This document shows, one piece after another, positions 1 to 8,988 of a stretch of 64,000 nucleotides of DNA. The stretch's first letter is position 1, and each line of letters starts with the position of its first letter. The notes beneath the pieces were generated by a model that was given only the letters and a program-made list of their open reading frames with translations, was not told the origin of the DNA and ran no database searches. The stretch spans positions 1 through 64,000 of the forward strand of contig JAJDEO010000058.1 of the NCBI GenBank assembly GCA_029259745.1, in the 5' to 3' direction. The stretch is from Planctomycetota bacterium. Lineage in GTDB: Bacteria; Planctomycetota; B15-G4. A program made the translations under genes and the position numbers.

Positions 1-1
1 G

Positions 2-406
2 GTCGCCGCCCCGGCCGCGCGCCTTGCGGAAGCGGCGGGTGGTGTGGCGCCGCTGGCCTTGGCCCGGGCGTGCGGCGCGACACGCGCGCCCGAAGTGCTG
101 CTCGCCGTGGTGAACGGGTTGGGACGAACCGCCGACCCGGCCGCCCTCGCCGCCCTGGCGCGCGTCGACGTCGCGGCAGCCAACCCCGACCTGCGCGCGG
201 CCCACGAAGCCGCCCTCCTGCGCCTCGACCCGACGCGCCGCACCGATGCCTTCGTCGCGATGCTGAAGTCGCCCGATGCGTCGCTGGCGTTCGCGGCCCT
301 CGAGCGCTTGATCGAGATCACGGGCGGCGACCACGGCGTCGATCCGATGGCCCCCAACGACGAGGCCCTCGCCCGCGCAGCGGCAGCCCTCGCAAGCGCG
401 CGCTGA
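2..406 (+). CDS. HEAT-like repeat protein, C-terminal part (5' end outside window)
   Basis: The reading frame is open to the left edge, so only the last ~134 residues are seen. The GTG at 44 is an internal codon, not a convincing start, because coding sequence of the same style (alanine- and leucine-rich helices) continues upstream of it. The visible part is a run of amphipathic helices with the spacing of HEAT/armadillo-type repeats, for example the segment around positions 236-310 with alternating Ala/Leu and Asp/Arg. No catalytic motif is visible. Such repeats normally form a curved protein-binding solenoid; the partner is unknown. The gene converges on the RadC-family gene across 167 bp without an obvious terminator. 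Confidence 0.6.
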   Translation, partial: VAAPAARLAEAAGGVAPLALARACGATRAPEVLLAVVNGLGRTADPAALAALARVDVAAANPDLRAAHEAALLRLDPTRRTDAFVAMLKSPDASLAFAALERLIEITGGDHGVDPMAPNDEALARAAAALASAR

Positions 407-573
407 ACGGCAGTGCAGGCGCCGGTGAACACGCATGCGTAGCCCGCGCTTCTCCAAGAGTTCCGCTCTCGGCAACAGCCCGCCACCACCAGCGCGCCTC
501 GACGCTTTGCGAAGCTCGCCCTCGGCGACACAGCGCTGCGTCGCCGATCCTGCGCGGCGCTCGCGGGGTTTGA

Positions 574-1248
574 TCAAGTCGCCATCACGCCCTCCCCTTT
601 CATCGAGACACAGCGATCGCGACCGAGGATGAGGTGGTCGAGCAGCGGGATTCCGAGCATGTCGCCGACCTGCTCGAGACGCGTCGTCACTTCGACGTCC
701 TGACGACTCGGCGTCGGGTCGCCGCTCGGATGGTTGTGCGCGACGATGACGGCGCCGGCACTCTCGCGCACCGCGGGCGCGAAGACCTCACGCGGATGGA
801 CGACGGACCACGTCAGGCAACCTTCCGAGACGCGCTCGGAACGCATCGGTCGATGCTTGCCATCAAGCAGCACCACGACGAACGACTCGCGCAGCGTGCC
901 GGACAACAGCCCGCGCAGATGCGGCTCGAGATCGGACGGCGTGGTGATCGGCTGGCCGCGCGGCAAGGGCTCGGCCACGAGACGGCGGCCGAGTTCGACG
1001 GCGGCCACGACGCGCATGGCCGAGGCGCCGGGCTCGTCGAAGCGCCCCATCATCGCCTCGGCCATCTCGGCCGACCCCAAGCGCGACCAGCGCGCGACCT
1101 CGCCGATGTCCCCGAGCACGCGGCGCGCCGCCGCGCGCCCGGCGTCGAGATCGAGATCCGGTGCGACGACCGCCGCGATCAAGTCCTCCAGCAGCGCCTC
1201 CCGCGGAGCCGTCGCCCGCAACCGCTCACCGACCGTGCCTGTCGTCAT
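574..1248 (-). CDS. radC: RadC-family JAMM/MPN domain protein
   Basis: The 224-residue protein ends in a JAB/MPN metalloprotease-like domain (about residues 100-224). It carries the full zinc motif, H171-x-H173-PSG followed by PS and D184. An N-terminal helical segment resembles the UPF0758/RadC helix-hairpin-helix region but is shortened and divergent. The family was named for DNA repair, but its biochemical role is unresolved. The metal-binding residues are intact, so a hydrolase activity is plausible. The ATG at 1248 is preceded on the minus strand by a strong GGGAGGTG Shine-Dalgarno site. The ~280 bp upstream, to the end of the next minus-strand gene, contains no supported ORF. Confidence 0.88.
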   Translation of the reverse strand: MTTGTVGERLRATAPREALLEDLIAAVVAPDLDLDAGRAAARRVLGDIGEVARWSRLGSAEMAEAMMGRFDEPGASAMRVVAAVELGRRLVAEPLPRGQPITTPSDLEPHLRGLLSGTLRESFVVVLLDGKHRPMRSERVSEGCLTWSVVHPREVFAPAVRESAGAVIVAHNHPSGDPTPSRQDVEVTTRLEQVGDMLGIPLLDHLILGRDRCVSMKGEGVMAT

Positions 1249-1528
1249 CCCTTACACCTCCCTGTCGAGAGGCAGTCGGATGGAACGCCGCGATGTGACG
1301 CGCCAGACGCCTTCGATTCGTCAGCGCGATCAAGGCCTGGCAACGCAGCCGCGTGAGAGGTGATCCCGGGATCCGACTCGAAGTCGCACGTCGGGTCCGA
1401 ACGCGACGCGAGATGTCGAGAATCGTCGAAGCCGCTGAACTGGCCGCCAAAGCCCTCATCGACGACAAAGGACTGCGTCGGGCGAGAAGAGAAAGCGCGT
1501 GCATCCCCGCCCGGCCCGCTCGCGGCGC

Positions 1529-2800
1529 TCAGTTGACCAGGAACACTCCATCCGCCCACGCAGCGCGGTCGCCGGCGTCATCGTCGCCGCCGTCATCGAC
1601 GATCAGGGTGATCTGCTCGGCACCGGAGAGTCGCTCGACGCGCAGGACCACGGGCGCGTCGCCTTCGACGACGAGCGGCGAGCGAGCGCGCTCTTCCCCG
1701 TCGACGAGGATCGTGAACGTCACGCTGCCCGTCGCCGGGATCGTCGCCACTTCGTCGCACAGGCCGGCCGTGACGCGGAAGACGGAGGCACCGGCCGGGA
1801 TCGCGAAGCTCAACGCCGCATGGGCGTGGACGCCGAGGCCCGTCGCACGGCCGATTCCGGCCAGGCTGAGCACCTGCCCAGTGACAGACCACTCGCGCCG
1901 CCAGGGATGGAGGACGTCGTCGGCGCCACCGAGGCTCGGACGCTCGTCGGCCGACACAGGCTCGAGATCCGCGAGCGGCACGCTGCGCTCATCGACGACG
2001 ACCATGGCTGCGAGCTGATCGAGTCCGAGGGTGATCTCGTCAGCGAAACGCGTCGAGACGACGAACTCGCCGTCGCCGGCCCGCAGCAGGCGCGCCGCGA
2101 AGCGCGAACCGCCGGCGAGACGCAGGAGAACGGACGGCTTCGTGCTTGCGGGAAGCACCTCGGCCTCAGGCTCGGCGAGGACGATCGCCATGACGTCCGC
2201 GATGTCGAACGCGACGTCGCCCACCGAGGACTCCAGGCGGACCTCGTCGCCCGTGATGACGTCGACGATGCCGGCGAGCCCGTCGAGGCCGCCGTCTTCG
2301 CGGCGCCGCCAGACGCGATCGTCGAACCCCGCGCCCTCGAGGCGCGCGAGTTGGTCGGCCGGCGCCGTCATGCGTGGCATGACGCGGTCGATGAGCTCGA
2401 AGGCGAGCTCGACGTGCGGGCCGCCTTCGAGGGCGATCGTGACGCCGTACTCGTCGCCCGCGAGGAGGCGTCCGAAGAGCGCGTCGACGCCCGCGGCACC
2501 GCCCGACGAGCTGTCCCCGTCGCCCGGCCCCGCCAGGAACACGACGTCCGCGATCTCGGCGTCGGCAAACTCGCGGGCGCGCGGAGGCACGGCTGCCGTG
2601 ACGGACACGAGGTCGACCAACGGCACGTCGACCGAGCCGCGCGCCGTCGCGAGGTAGAGCCGGTCGTTCTTCATGACCGACAGCCGGCCCGTCTCGACGC
2701 GCCCGTCGCGTCGCTCGACATGCACCTGCGTCTCGGTGGCCTCGGCTGGCACGACGAGAGCGGCGCCGAGGACCGCGATCAGGACGTTCGAAACTCGCAT
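1529..2800 (-). CDS. Secreted protein with C-terminal NPCBM/NEW2 domain
   Basis: The start is set at the ATG ending at 2800: it opens with a clear signal peptide (MRVSNVLIAVLGAALVVPAEA), and GGAG lies about 8 bases upstream. The frame is open further upstream but without coding character. The protein is 423 residues. Residues ~285-423 match the NPCBM/NEW2 fold, with landmark phrases GLGVHAHAALSF near 321, the FRVTAGLCDEV strand near 341 and the closing AWADG. NPCBM domains are carbohydrate-binding modules first seen in glycoside hydrolases and are abundant in planctomycetes. Residues 25-280 are beta-rich with several short repeated strands and no recognised enzyme motif. It probably acts in the periplasm or at the surface, in sugar binding. 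It is divergent from groEL1. Confidence 0.82.
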   Translation of the reverse strand: MRVSNVLIAVLGAALVVPAEATETQVHVERRDGRVETGRLSVMKNDRLYLATARGSVDVPLVDLVSVTAAVPPRAREFADAEIADVVFLAGPGDGDSSSGGAAGVDALFGRLLAGDEYGVTIALEGGPHVELAFELIDRVMPRMTAPADQLARLEGAGFDDRVWRRREDGGLDGLAGIVDVITGDEVRLESSVGDVAFDIADVMAIVLAEPEAEVLPASTKPSVLLRLAGGSRFAARLLRAGDGEFVVSTRFADEITLGLDQLAAMVVVDERSVPLADLEPVSADERPSLGGADDVLHPWRREWSVTGQVLSLAGIGRATGLGVHAHAALSFAIPAGASVFRVTAGLCDEVATIPATGSVTFTILVDGEERARSPLVVEGDAPVVLRVERLSGAEQITLIVDDGGDDDAGDRAAWADGVFLVN

Positions 2801-3140
2801 CGTTCGTGCTCCGGACAGTTCACGCCAAACGTCACGCCATTGTGGCAGTTGACGCGTCAGACGACCGCAGAGGCCCGTGCCTTTCTGACAGAAGGTCACG
2901 AGCGCACGCAGGCTATCGCCGCAACCTGCTGTCATCAATGGGATTAGGACGGCAACGAAACCGCTCGTGTTTGGCCCGCCTCTTGCTTCTGCGAGACGAA
3001 GGTCGTCGCCCCGAACCCTCGGGCTACGCGACGCCACACTCGCGGCTCCAATCCCTTGGTAGCCCCGACCGACCACGAATCATTCACCCGTCCACCCATG
3101 AGTCCAGACGCCTGGGCTCGACCGACAGGAGAGACACACG
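2801..3140. promoter_or_regulatory. Divergent intergenic region upstream of groEL1 and the NPCBM gene
   Basis: These 340 bp must hold the promoters for both divergent genes. I could not identify a convincing sigma-70 hexamer pair. A CIRCE operator (TTAGCACTC-N9-GAGTGCTAA), the usual HrcA heat-shock site, is absent. A perfect 10-bp palindrome TGACGCGTCA lies at 2850-2859, close to the NPCBM gene start; it could be an operator, but a palindrome this short can arise by chance. The groEL1 ribosome-binding site, AGGAGA, is at the right-hand end about 10 bases before the ATG. Confidence 0.4.
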
Positions 3141-4844
3141 ATGGCCAAGAAAATGGCCTTTGACACCGAAGCGCGCGACCGGATGCGCGCGGGCGTCGAC
3201 AAGATCGCACGCGCCGTGTCCAGCACACTCGGGCCGAAGGGTCGCAACGCGATCCTCGACAAGAGCTGGGGCGGCCCCTCGATCACGAAGGACGGCGTGT
3301 CCGTCGCCGACGAGATCGAACTCAACGACCCCTACGAGAACATGGCTGCGCAGCTCGTCCGCGAAGCCGCGAGTCGCACGAACAAGGATGCCGGCGACGG
3401 CACCACGACGTCGACCGTGCTCACGAAGGCGCTCGTCGACGAGGGCATGAAGCTGCTCGCCGCCGGCGCACGCTCCGATGAGCTGCTGCGCGGCATGAAG
3501 AAGGGTGTCGAGGCGGCCATCGCCGACCTCACGAAGCGCGCCAAGACGATCGACATCAAGGACAGCAAGCTCGTCCAGCAGGTCGCGACGATCTCGGCCA
3601 ACAGTGATGTCACGGTCGGCAAGACGCTCGCCGAGGCCTTCACGAAGGTCGGCAAGGACGGCGTGATCACGATCGAAGAGAGCAAGGGCCTGGAGACGAC
3701 GGTCGACGTCGTCGAGGGCATGCAGTTCGATCGCGGCTTCCTCTCGAGCCACTTCGTCACGAACAGCGACCGCCTCGAGACCGAGTTCGACAAGCCGCTC
3801 GTCCTGATCCACCAGGAGAAGATCTCGACGGCCCAGGCACTCGTGCCGCTGCTCGAGCAGGTCTCCCAGACGGGTCGCCCGCTGCTCATCATCGCCGAGG
3901 ACATCGAGGGCGAGGCTCTCGCAACGCTCGTCGTGAACAAGCTGCGCGGCATCCTCAACGTCTGCGCCGTCAAGGCGCCGGGCTACGGTGATCGCCGCAA
4001 GGCCATGATGTCCGACATCGCAGCGCTCACGGGTGCGACGGTGATCTCGGCTGACATCGACCTCTCGCTCGACAACGTCACGCTCAAGCAGCTCGGCAGC
4101 GCGCGCAAGATCATCATCACGTCGGATGCGACGACGGTCGTGAAGGGCGCCGGCAAAAAGGCCGACGTCGACGCACGCATCGCGCTCATCCGCTCCGAGA
4201 TCGAATCGACGACGAGCGACTACGATCGCGAGAAGCTCCAGGAGCGGCTTGCGAAGCTCGCCGGTGGGATCGCGGAGATTCGCGTCGGTGCGGCCACGGA
4301 GACCGAGCTGAAGGAGCGCAAGGCGCGTTTCGAAGACGGTCAGAACGCCACCTCGGCGGCGCTCGAAGAAGGCATCCTGCCCGGCGGTGGCGTGGCGCTC
4401 CTGCGTGCACGCAAGGCTGTCGATGCACTGAAGCTCGACGGCGACGAGAGCCTCGGTCGCGACCTCGTCAGCAAGGCGCTCTCGCGTCCGCTCACGATGA
4501 TCGCAAGTAACGCGGGCTTCGAGGGCGGCGTCATCGTCAAGAAGGTGCTCGGCTCCAAGGTCAACGAAGGCTTCGACGCCTCGACGGGCGAGTACGTCGA
4601 CATGATCGAGGCCGGCATCATCGACCCCGTCAAGGTCGTACGCAGCGCGCTGCAGAATGCCTCGTCGGTCGCAACGATGATCCTGTCGACCGATTGCCTG
4701 ATCGCCGACATCCCCGAACCCGCAGGTGCCGACGACCACGCCGGTCATGACCACGGTGGTATGGGTGGCATGGGCGGGATGGGTGGCATGGGCGGCATGG
4801 GAGGAATGGGTGGCATGGGCGGCATGGGTGGCATGGGCTTCTGA
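3141..4844 (+). CDS. groEL: Chaperonin GroEL, copy 1 (GGM-rich tail)
   Basis: This is the 60-kDa subunit of the tetradecameric cytosolic chaperonin, which folds proteins with ATP and GroES. The 567-residue protein aligns with the family from end to end. The ATPase motif GDGTTT has D86 in place of the family's Asp87, and the GGGVAL hinge and equatorial segments are present. The C-terminus, after a His/Asp-rich stretch, is a long run of GGM repeats, the mildly hydrophobic tail that projects into the folding cavity. That tail is typical of a housekeeping GroEL. AGGAGA precedes the ATG. groES follows 67 bp downstream, so the usual groES-groEL order is reversed. No CIRCE operator is visible, so heat-shock control, if any, uses another system. 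Confidence 0.97.
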   Translation: MAKKMAFDTEARDRMRAGVDKIARAVSSTLGPKGRNAILDKSWGGPSITKDGVSVADEIELNDPYENMAAQLVREAASRTNKDAGDGTTTSTVLTKALVDEGMKLLAAGARSDELLRGMKKGVEAAIADLTKRAKTIDIKDSKLVQQVATISANSDVTVGKTLAEAFTKVGKDGVITIEESKGLETTVDVVEGMQFDRGFLSSHFVTNSDRLETEFDKPLVLIHQEKISTAQALVPLLEQVSQTGRPLLIIAEDIEGEALATLVVNKLRGILNVCAVKAPGYGDRRKAMMSDIAALTGATVISADIDLSLDNVTLKQLGSARKIIITSDATTVVKGAGKKADVDARIALIRSEIESTTSDYDREKLQERLAKLAGGIAEIRVGAATETELKERKARFEDGQNATSAALEEGILPGGGVALLRARKAVDALKLDGDESLGRDLVSKALSRPLTMIASNAGFEGGVIVKKVLGSKVNEGFDASTGEYVDMIEAGIIDPVKVVRSALQNASSVATMILSTDCLIADIPEPAGADDHAGHDHGGMGGMGGMGGMGGMGGMGGMGGMGGMGF

Positions 4845-4911
4845 GCCCCGGCACCCGCCCTCCTCCCCACTCCTTTCTCACTCAACTCACTTCGAACAAG
4901 AGAACGAATCG

Positions 4912-5202
4912 ATGACCACTCTCAAGCCTCTCGACGACCGCGTCGTGATCGAAGTCCTCAACGCCGAGGAAAAGACGGCCGGCGGCATCGTGCTGCCCGG
5001 CTCCGCGCAGGAAAAGCCGCGCCTCGGCAAGGTCAAGGCCGTTGGCAAGGGCAAGCTCGGCAAGGCCGGCAAGCGCGCGTCAATGTCCGTGAAGGTTGGC
5101 GACACGGTGTTCTTCGGCCAGTACGCCGGCACCGAAGTCTCCGTCGGCAAGGACGACTACAAGATTCTTCGTGAAAGCGAAATCCTCGCGAAGAAGGTCT
5201 AG
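4912..5202 (+). CDS. groES: Co-chaperonin GroES
   Basis: This 96-residue cap of the GroEL chamber forms a heptameric lid. It begins MTTLKPLDDRVVIE, as almost all GroES proteins do. It keeps the mobile-loop region (TAGGIVLPGSA, about residues 22-32) that docks on GroEL and the C-terminal DDYKILRESEILA segment. The frame extends upstream into groEL1, but the ATG at 4912 is set by this conserved N-terminus; a weak AAGAGA lies before it. One oddity is a lysine/glycine-rich insertion around residues 43-56 (KGKLGKAGKRASM), which makes it basic near the roof hairpin. It lies between two groEL genes and is the only groES in the window, so it may serve both. Confidence 0.96.
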   Translation: MTTLKPLDDRVVIEVLNAEEKTAGGIVLPGSAQEKPRLGKVKAVGKGKLGKAGKRASMSVKVGDTVFFGQYAGTEVSVGKDDYKILRESEILAKKV

Positions 5203-5393
5203 TCGCGCGTTGAAGGGCTCAGGCGGCGCGCGCACGCGCCCGAGCGCATCTCGCCGCCCGCGGGACGCTCACTGAGTCCTCGAACACGCCCACGTTCCCA
5301 CGACCGACACGACATGCTCGGTCACGCACATCGCACTCGGAGTCGTTCCTCAACAAGTTCCTGAGGACACTCCCCGAACGAGAGAACAAACTC

Positions 5394-6995
5394 ATGGCAA
5401 AGCAACTGCTCTACGAGGATCAGGCCAAGCGCAAGATCCTCTCCGGCGTCCAGAAGCTGGCGCGCACGGTCAAAGTCACGCTCGGCCCGTCGGGTCGCAA
5501 CGTGGTGCTGAAGAAGTCCTTCGGCGCTCCCGTGATCACGAAGGATGGCGTCTCCGTCGCGAAGGAGATCGAGCTCGAAGACCCCTTCGAGAACATGGGC
5601 GCCAAGCTCGTGATCGAAGTCGCGACGAAGACCAACGACACCGCCGGTGACGGCACGACGACGGCGACCGTGCTCGCCGAGGCGCTGTTTACCGAGGGCC
5701 TCAAGTTCGTCACGGCGGGCATGAACCCGATGGACCTCAAGCGCGGCATCGACGTCTGCGTCGCTGCCGTCTGCGAGCACGTCGCCGGTCAGTCCAAGAA
5801 GATCAAGGACAGCGCTTCGATCGCACAGGTCGGAACGATCTCGGCCAACAACGACGCGACGGTCGGAGCGCTCCTGGCCGAGGCCATGGAACGCGCTGGC
5901 AACGATGGCGTGATCACGGTCGAGGAATCGGACACCGCTGAGACGTGGCTCGAGACCGTCGACGGCATGCAGTTCGACAAGGGCTACCTGTCGCCGTACT
6001 TCATCACGGACGCCACGCACATGAACTGTGTGTTCGAAGGCGCGGCCGTGCTGATCCACGACAAGAAGATCTCGAACATCCGCACGCTGCTGCCGGCCCT
6101 CGAGGCTGTCGCCCAGTCGGGTCGTCCGCTGCTCATCATCGCCGAGGACGTCGAGAACGAAGCCCTCGCCACGCTGGTCGTCAACCGCCTGCGCGCGAAC
6201 CTGAAGATCTGCGCCGTCAAGGCGCCCGGCTTCGGTGACCGGCGCAAGCAGTACCTCGAGGACATCGCAATCCTCACGGGCGGCACGGTGATCTCGGAGG
6301 AGACGGGCGGCACGCTCGAGAACTTCGACATGTCGATGCTCGGCTCGGCCACGAAGATCGTCGTCGACAAGGACAACACGACGGTTGTCGGCGGTGGCGG
6401 CAAGAAGGCCACCGTGAAGGCACGCGTCGAGCAGATCCGGATGCAGATCGAGCAGTCGTCGTCCGAGTACGACAAGGAGAAGCTCCAGGAGCGCCTTGCC
6501 AAGCTCACGGGTGGCGTGGCTGTCATCCACGTCGGTGCCAACACCGAGACGGCGATGAAGGAGAAGAAGGATCGCGTCGAAGACGCTCTGCACGCCACGC
6601 GCGCGGCTGTCGAAGAGGGCATCGTGCCCGGCGGTGGCGTTGCACTCGTGCGCGCCATCGAGGCGCTCGACGGCGTCAAGCTCCGCGGCGATGCCAAGCT
6701 CGCCAAGGACCTCGTCAAGCGCGCCATCTCGGCACCGCTGCGTCAGATCGCGACGAACGCGGGCCTCGACGGCAACGTCGTGCTCGAGGAGACGCGCGAG
6801 AAGACCGGCGCCAAGGGCATGAACGTGGCGACCGGCGAATGGGTCGACATGTTCAAGGACGGCATCGTCGATCCGGCGAAGGTCATCCGCTCGGCCCTGT
6901 CGAACGCGGCAAGCATCGTCGGTCTCATGCTCACCACCGAGACCGTCGTGACCGACATCAAGGATGATCACGCCGTGGAGGGCGCCGTCTCCTGA
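5394..6995 (+). CDS. groEL: Chaperonin GroEL, copy 2 (no GGM tail)
   Basis: A second, clearly paralogous 60-kDa chaperonin of 533 residues. GDGTTT (D86), the apical-domain substrate-binding segment and the GGGVAL hinge are all intact, so it should be an active ATPase. It ends ...DDHAVEGAVS with no GGM tail. Tail-less, divergent GroELs often have narrower client sets, although what this one folds cannot be read from sequence. GAGAG lies about 9 bases before the ATG. The 191-bp gap after groES leaves room for its own promoter; a GGCGGCG/CGCCGCC pair at 5222-5258 could form a weak hairpin there. It is followed by dnaJ, making a continuous chaperone block. Confidence 0.97.
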   Translation: MAKQLLYEDQAKRKILSGVQKLARTVKVTLGPSGRNVVLKKSFGAPVITKDGVSVAKEIELEDPFENMGAKLVIEVATKTNDTAGDGTTTATVLAEALFTEGLKFVTAGMNPMDLKRGIDVCVAAVCEHVAGQSKKIKDSASIAQVGTISANNDATVGALLAEAMERAGNDGVITVEESDTAETWLETVDGMQFDKGYLSPYFITDATHMNCVFEGAAVLIHDKKISNIRTLLPALEAVAQSGRPLLIIAEDVENEALATLVVNRLRANLKICAVKAPGFGDRRKQYLEDIAILTGGTVISEETGGTLENFDMSMLGSATKIVVDKDNTTVVGGGGKKATVKARVEQIRMQIEQSSSEYDKEKLQERLAKLTGGVAVIHVGANTETAMKEKKDRVEDALHATRAAVEEGIVPGGGVALVRAIEALDGVKLRGDAKLAKDLVKRAISAPLRQIATNAGLDGNVVLEETREKTGAKGMNVATGEWVDMFKDGIVDPAKVIRSALSNAASIVGLMLTTETVVTDIKDDHAVEGAVS

Positions 6996-7170
6996 CGGTC
7001 GGTGGAAAAGTCACGTCCGTGGCAGCATTCGCTGAGCTGATCTCGGCGTTGCCAGAAATCGACGAGTCCATCAGCTCGTCGAACTCCTGGTGCCGATGCC
7101 TTGGCCTTGCGAACCCCACCGCGCACGAAAGCACTTTCACCACTGGCTCCTGACGGAGAAGGCTCACTTC

Positions 7171-8307
7171 ATGGCCGCCACCCGCGATTACTACGAGGTA
7201 CTCGGCGTCGGACGAGGAGCGTCCGACGCCGAGCTCAAGAAGGCGTACCGCAAGCTCGCGCTCAAGTACCACCCTGACCAGAACGCCGACGACCCGTCGG
7301 CCGAGGAGAAGTTCAAGGAGGTCAGCGAGGCCTACGGCGTCTTGTCCGACGGCGAGAAGCGCAAGATCTACGACCAGTACGGCGCCGAGGGCCTCAAGGG
7401 CCGCGGCTTCGGCGGTGGTGGCGGCGTCGACCCGATGGACATCTTCGAGCAGTTCTTCGGAGGAGCGGGCGGCGGAGGCGGTCTCGGCGACCTCTTCGGC
7501 GGGATGTTCGGTGGTGGCAGCAACCGTGCCGACGCGCCGCGCCGAGGCTCGCACCTGCGGGTCGGCGTGAAGATCTCGCTGGCCGAGTCGTTCAAGGGCA
7601 CCGAGCGCACGATCACGCTGAAGCGCAACGAGCACTGCACGACGTGCAGCGGCAACGGCGCCGAGCCCGGCACGTCGAAGTCCACCTGCGGGACGTGCCA
7701 TGGGCGCGGGCAGGTCCACCAGCGCCAGGGCTTCTTCACGGTCCAGACGGCCTGCCCCCACTGTCACGGGCGCGGCCAGACGATCGACTCGCCCTGCGGC
7801 GACTGCCACGGAAGCGGCCGCACGCCGCAGGAGCGCGAGATCACGCTGCGCATCCCCGCCGGCGTCGACGACGGTGCTCAGCTGCGCATGACGGGCGAGG
7901 GCGAGCCCGGCGACAACGGCGGCCCGCGCGGTGATCTCTACTGCCTCATCGACGTCGAGGAGCACCCGCTCTTCGAACGCGACGGCGACGATCTGCACTG
8001 CGAGATCCCCGTGTCGTTCACGCTTGTCGCCCTCGGTGGCGAAGTCGACGTCCCGACGTTGTCCGGCACGGTTTCACTGAAAGTGCCCGCCGGCACGCAG
8101 AGCGGGAAGGTCTTCCGCATGCGCGGCCAGGGCATGCCCTCGCTCCACGGCTACGGCAAGGGCAACCTGCTCGTCCACTTGCAGGTGGAGACGCCGCGCA
8201 AGCTCACAGGACGGCAGAAGGAACTCCTCGAGGAGTTTGAAGGTGAGGACGACGACACGCCGCGGCGGAAGTCGTTCCTCGACAAAGTCCGCGATCTGTT
8301 CGATTAG
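7171..8307 (+). CDS. dnaJ: Chaperone DnaJ (type I Hsp40)
   Basis: This is the J-domain co-chaperone that delivers substrates to DnaK and stimulates its ATPase. The 378-residue protein has the J domain at residues 1-70 with HPD at 34-36. A Gly/Phe-rich linker follows at ~78-118. Four CxxCxGxG zinc repeats start at Cys156, 173, 195 and 209. Two C-terminal beta-sandwich domains complete a full-length type I DnaJ. The frame is open further upstream, but the ATG at 7171 is chosen because GGAGAAGG lies just upstream and the J domain begins there (MAATRDYYEVLGV). grpE follows after 9 bp, so the two are certainly co-transcribed. dnaK itself is not in the window. Confidence 0.97.
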   Translation: MAATRDYYEVLGVGRGASDAELKKAYRKLALKYHPDQNADDPSAEEKFKEVSEAYGVLSDGEKRKIYDQYGAEGLKGRGFGGGGGVDPMDIFEQFFGGAGGGGGLGDLFGGMFGGGSNRADAPRRGSHLRVGVKISLAESFKGTERTITLKRNEHCTTCSGNGAEPGTSKSTCGTCHGRGQVHQRQGFFTVQTACPHCHGRGQTIDSPCGDCHGSGRTPQEREITLRIPAGVDDGAQLRMTGEGEPGDNGGPRGDLYCLIDVEEHPLFERDGDDLHCEIPVSFTLVALGGEVDVPTLSGTVSLKVPAGTQSGKVFRMRGQGMPSLHGYGKGNLLVHLQVETPRKLTGRQKELLEEFEGEDDDTPRRKSFLDKVRDLFD

Positions 8308-8316
8308 GAATCCGCG

Positions 8317-8880
8317 ATGAACTCCCCCAGCGAACACGAACCTGCCCCGGACGACGAGTACCCCGAGATGGCTGACACAAACGCCGATGCCGAGGCTTCG
8401 GAGGATGCCGCCGAAGGTCACGAAGGGTCCGTCGAAGATCAGCTCGCCGAGGCCAACGACAAGCTGCTGCGTGCGCTCGCCGAGGTTCAGAACACGCGCC
8501 GCCGTGCGCGCCTCGACCTCGACGACGCTCACCGCTACAGCGCGGCGCCCGTGCTGTCCGAGATCGTCCACGTGATCGACAACCTCCAGCGTGCCGTCGC
8601 CACGGCGCCCGAGGGCACCGACCCGAGCTTCCTCGACGGCCTCACGATGATCGAGCAGAGCATGGTCGCGATTCTCGGCAATCACGGCGTCACGCCGATC
8701 GACGCCCAGCGCGGCCAGATGCCCGACCCGACGGTCCACCGTGTCTTGCTCCAACAGGAGGACACCGAGCTCGAACCCGGCGCCATCACGGCCGAGATCA
8801 TGCGCGGATACCGCCTCCACGACCGCCTCCTGCGCGAGGCTCAGGTCGCGGTCGCCAAGGCTCCGTCCGACGACGCCTGA
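8317..8880 (+). CDS. grpE: Nucleotide exchange factor GrpE
   Basis: GrpE dimers release ADP from DnaK. The 187-residue protein has an acidic, disordered N-terminus (residues 1-40) and a long helix (about 41-75) for the coiled-coil dimer stalk. The conserved beta-domain follows with GVTPIDAQRGQMPDPTVHRVLL near 133 and the GYRLHDRLLREAQVAVAK signature near 164. The start at 8317 lies 9 bp after the dnaJ stop with AGGA in between. The dnaJ-grpE order is less common than grpE-dnaK-dnaJ. Nothing in it looks truncated. Confidence 0.95.
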   Translation: MNSPSEHEPAPDDEYPEMADTNADAEASEDAAEGHEGSVEDQLAEANDKLLRALAEVQNTRRRARLDLDDAHRYSAAPVLSEIVHVIDNLQRAVATAPEGTDPSFLDGLTMIEQSMVAILGNHGVTPIDAQRGQMPDPTVHRVLLQQEDTELEPGAITAEIMRGYRLHDRLLREAQVAVAKAPSDDA

Positions 8881-8988
8881 GCCCTCCGCGGGCCTCGAGC
8901 GTCCGGCGGCATCGCCGCGCCGCACCATGGCGTCAGAGCGGTGAGCGCAGCATGATCGTCCGCACCCTTCCCCGAGATCGCTGATCCC

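Noticed and set aside
2850..2859. TGACGCGTCA palindrome as a defined operator
   Set aside because: A 10-bp palindrome is too short to stand alone; no second copy or known regulator match was found.
2801..3140. CIRCE heat-shock operator upstream of groEL1
   Set aside because: Looked for TTAGCACTC-N9-GAGTGCTAA and near variants here and before groEL2; none present.
3084..4754. 556-codon minus-strand ORF opposite groEL1 (and a similar 549-codon one at 5322-6971 opposite groEL2)
   Set aside because: They are antisense shadows caused by high GC third positions: Asp/Arg/His-rich, no recognisable family, no ribosome-binding site, while the plus strand is unmistakable GroEL.
5222..5258. GGCGGCG/CGCCGCC hairpin after groES as a terminator
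   Set aside because: Loop of over 20 bases and no U-tract; in DNA this GC-rich such pairs are common.
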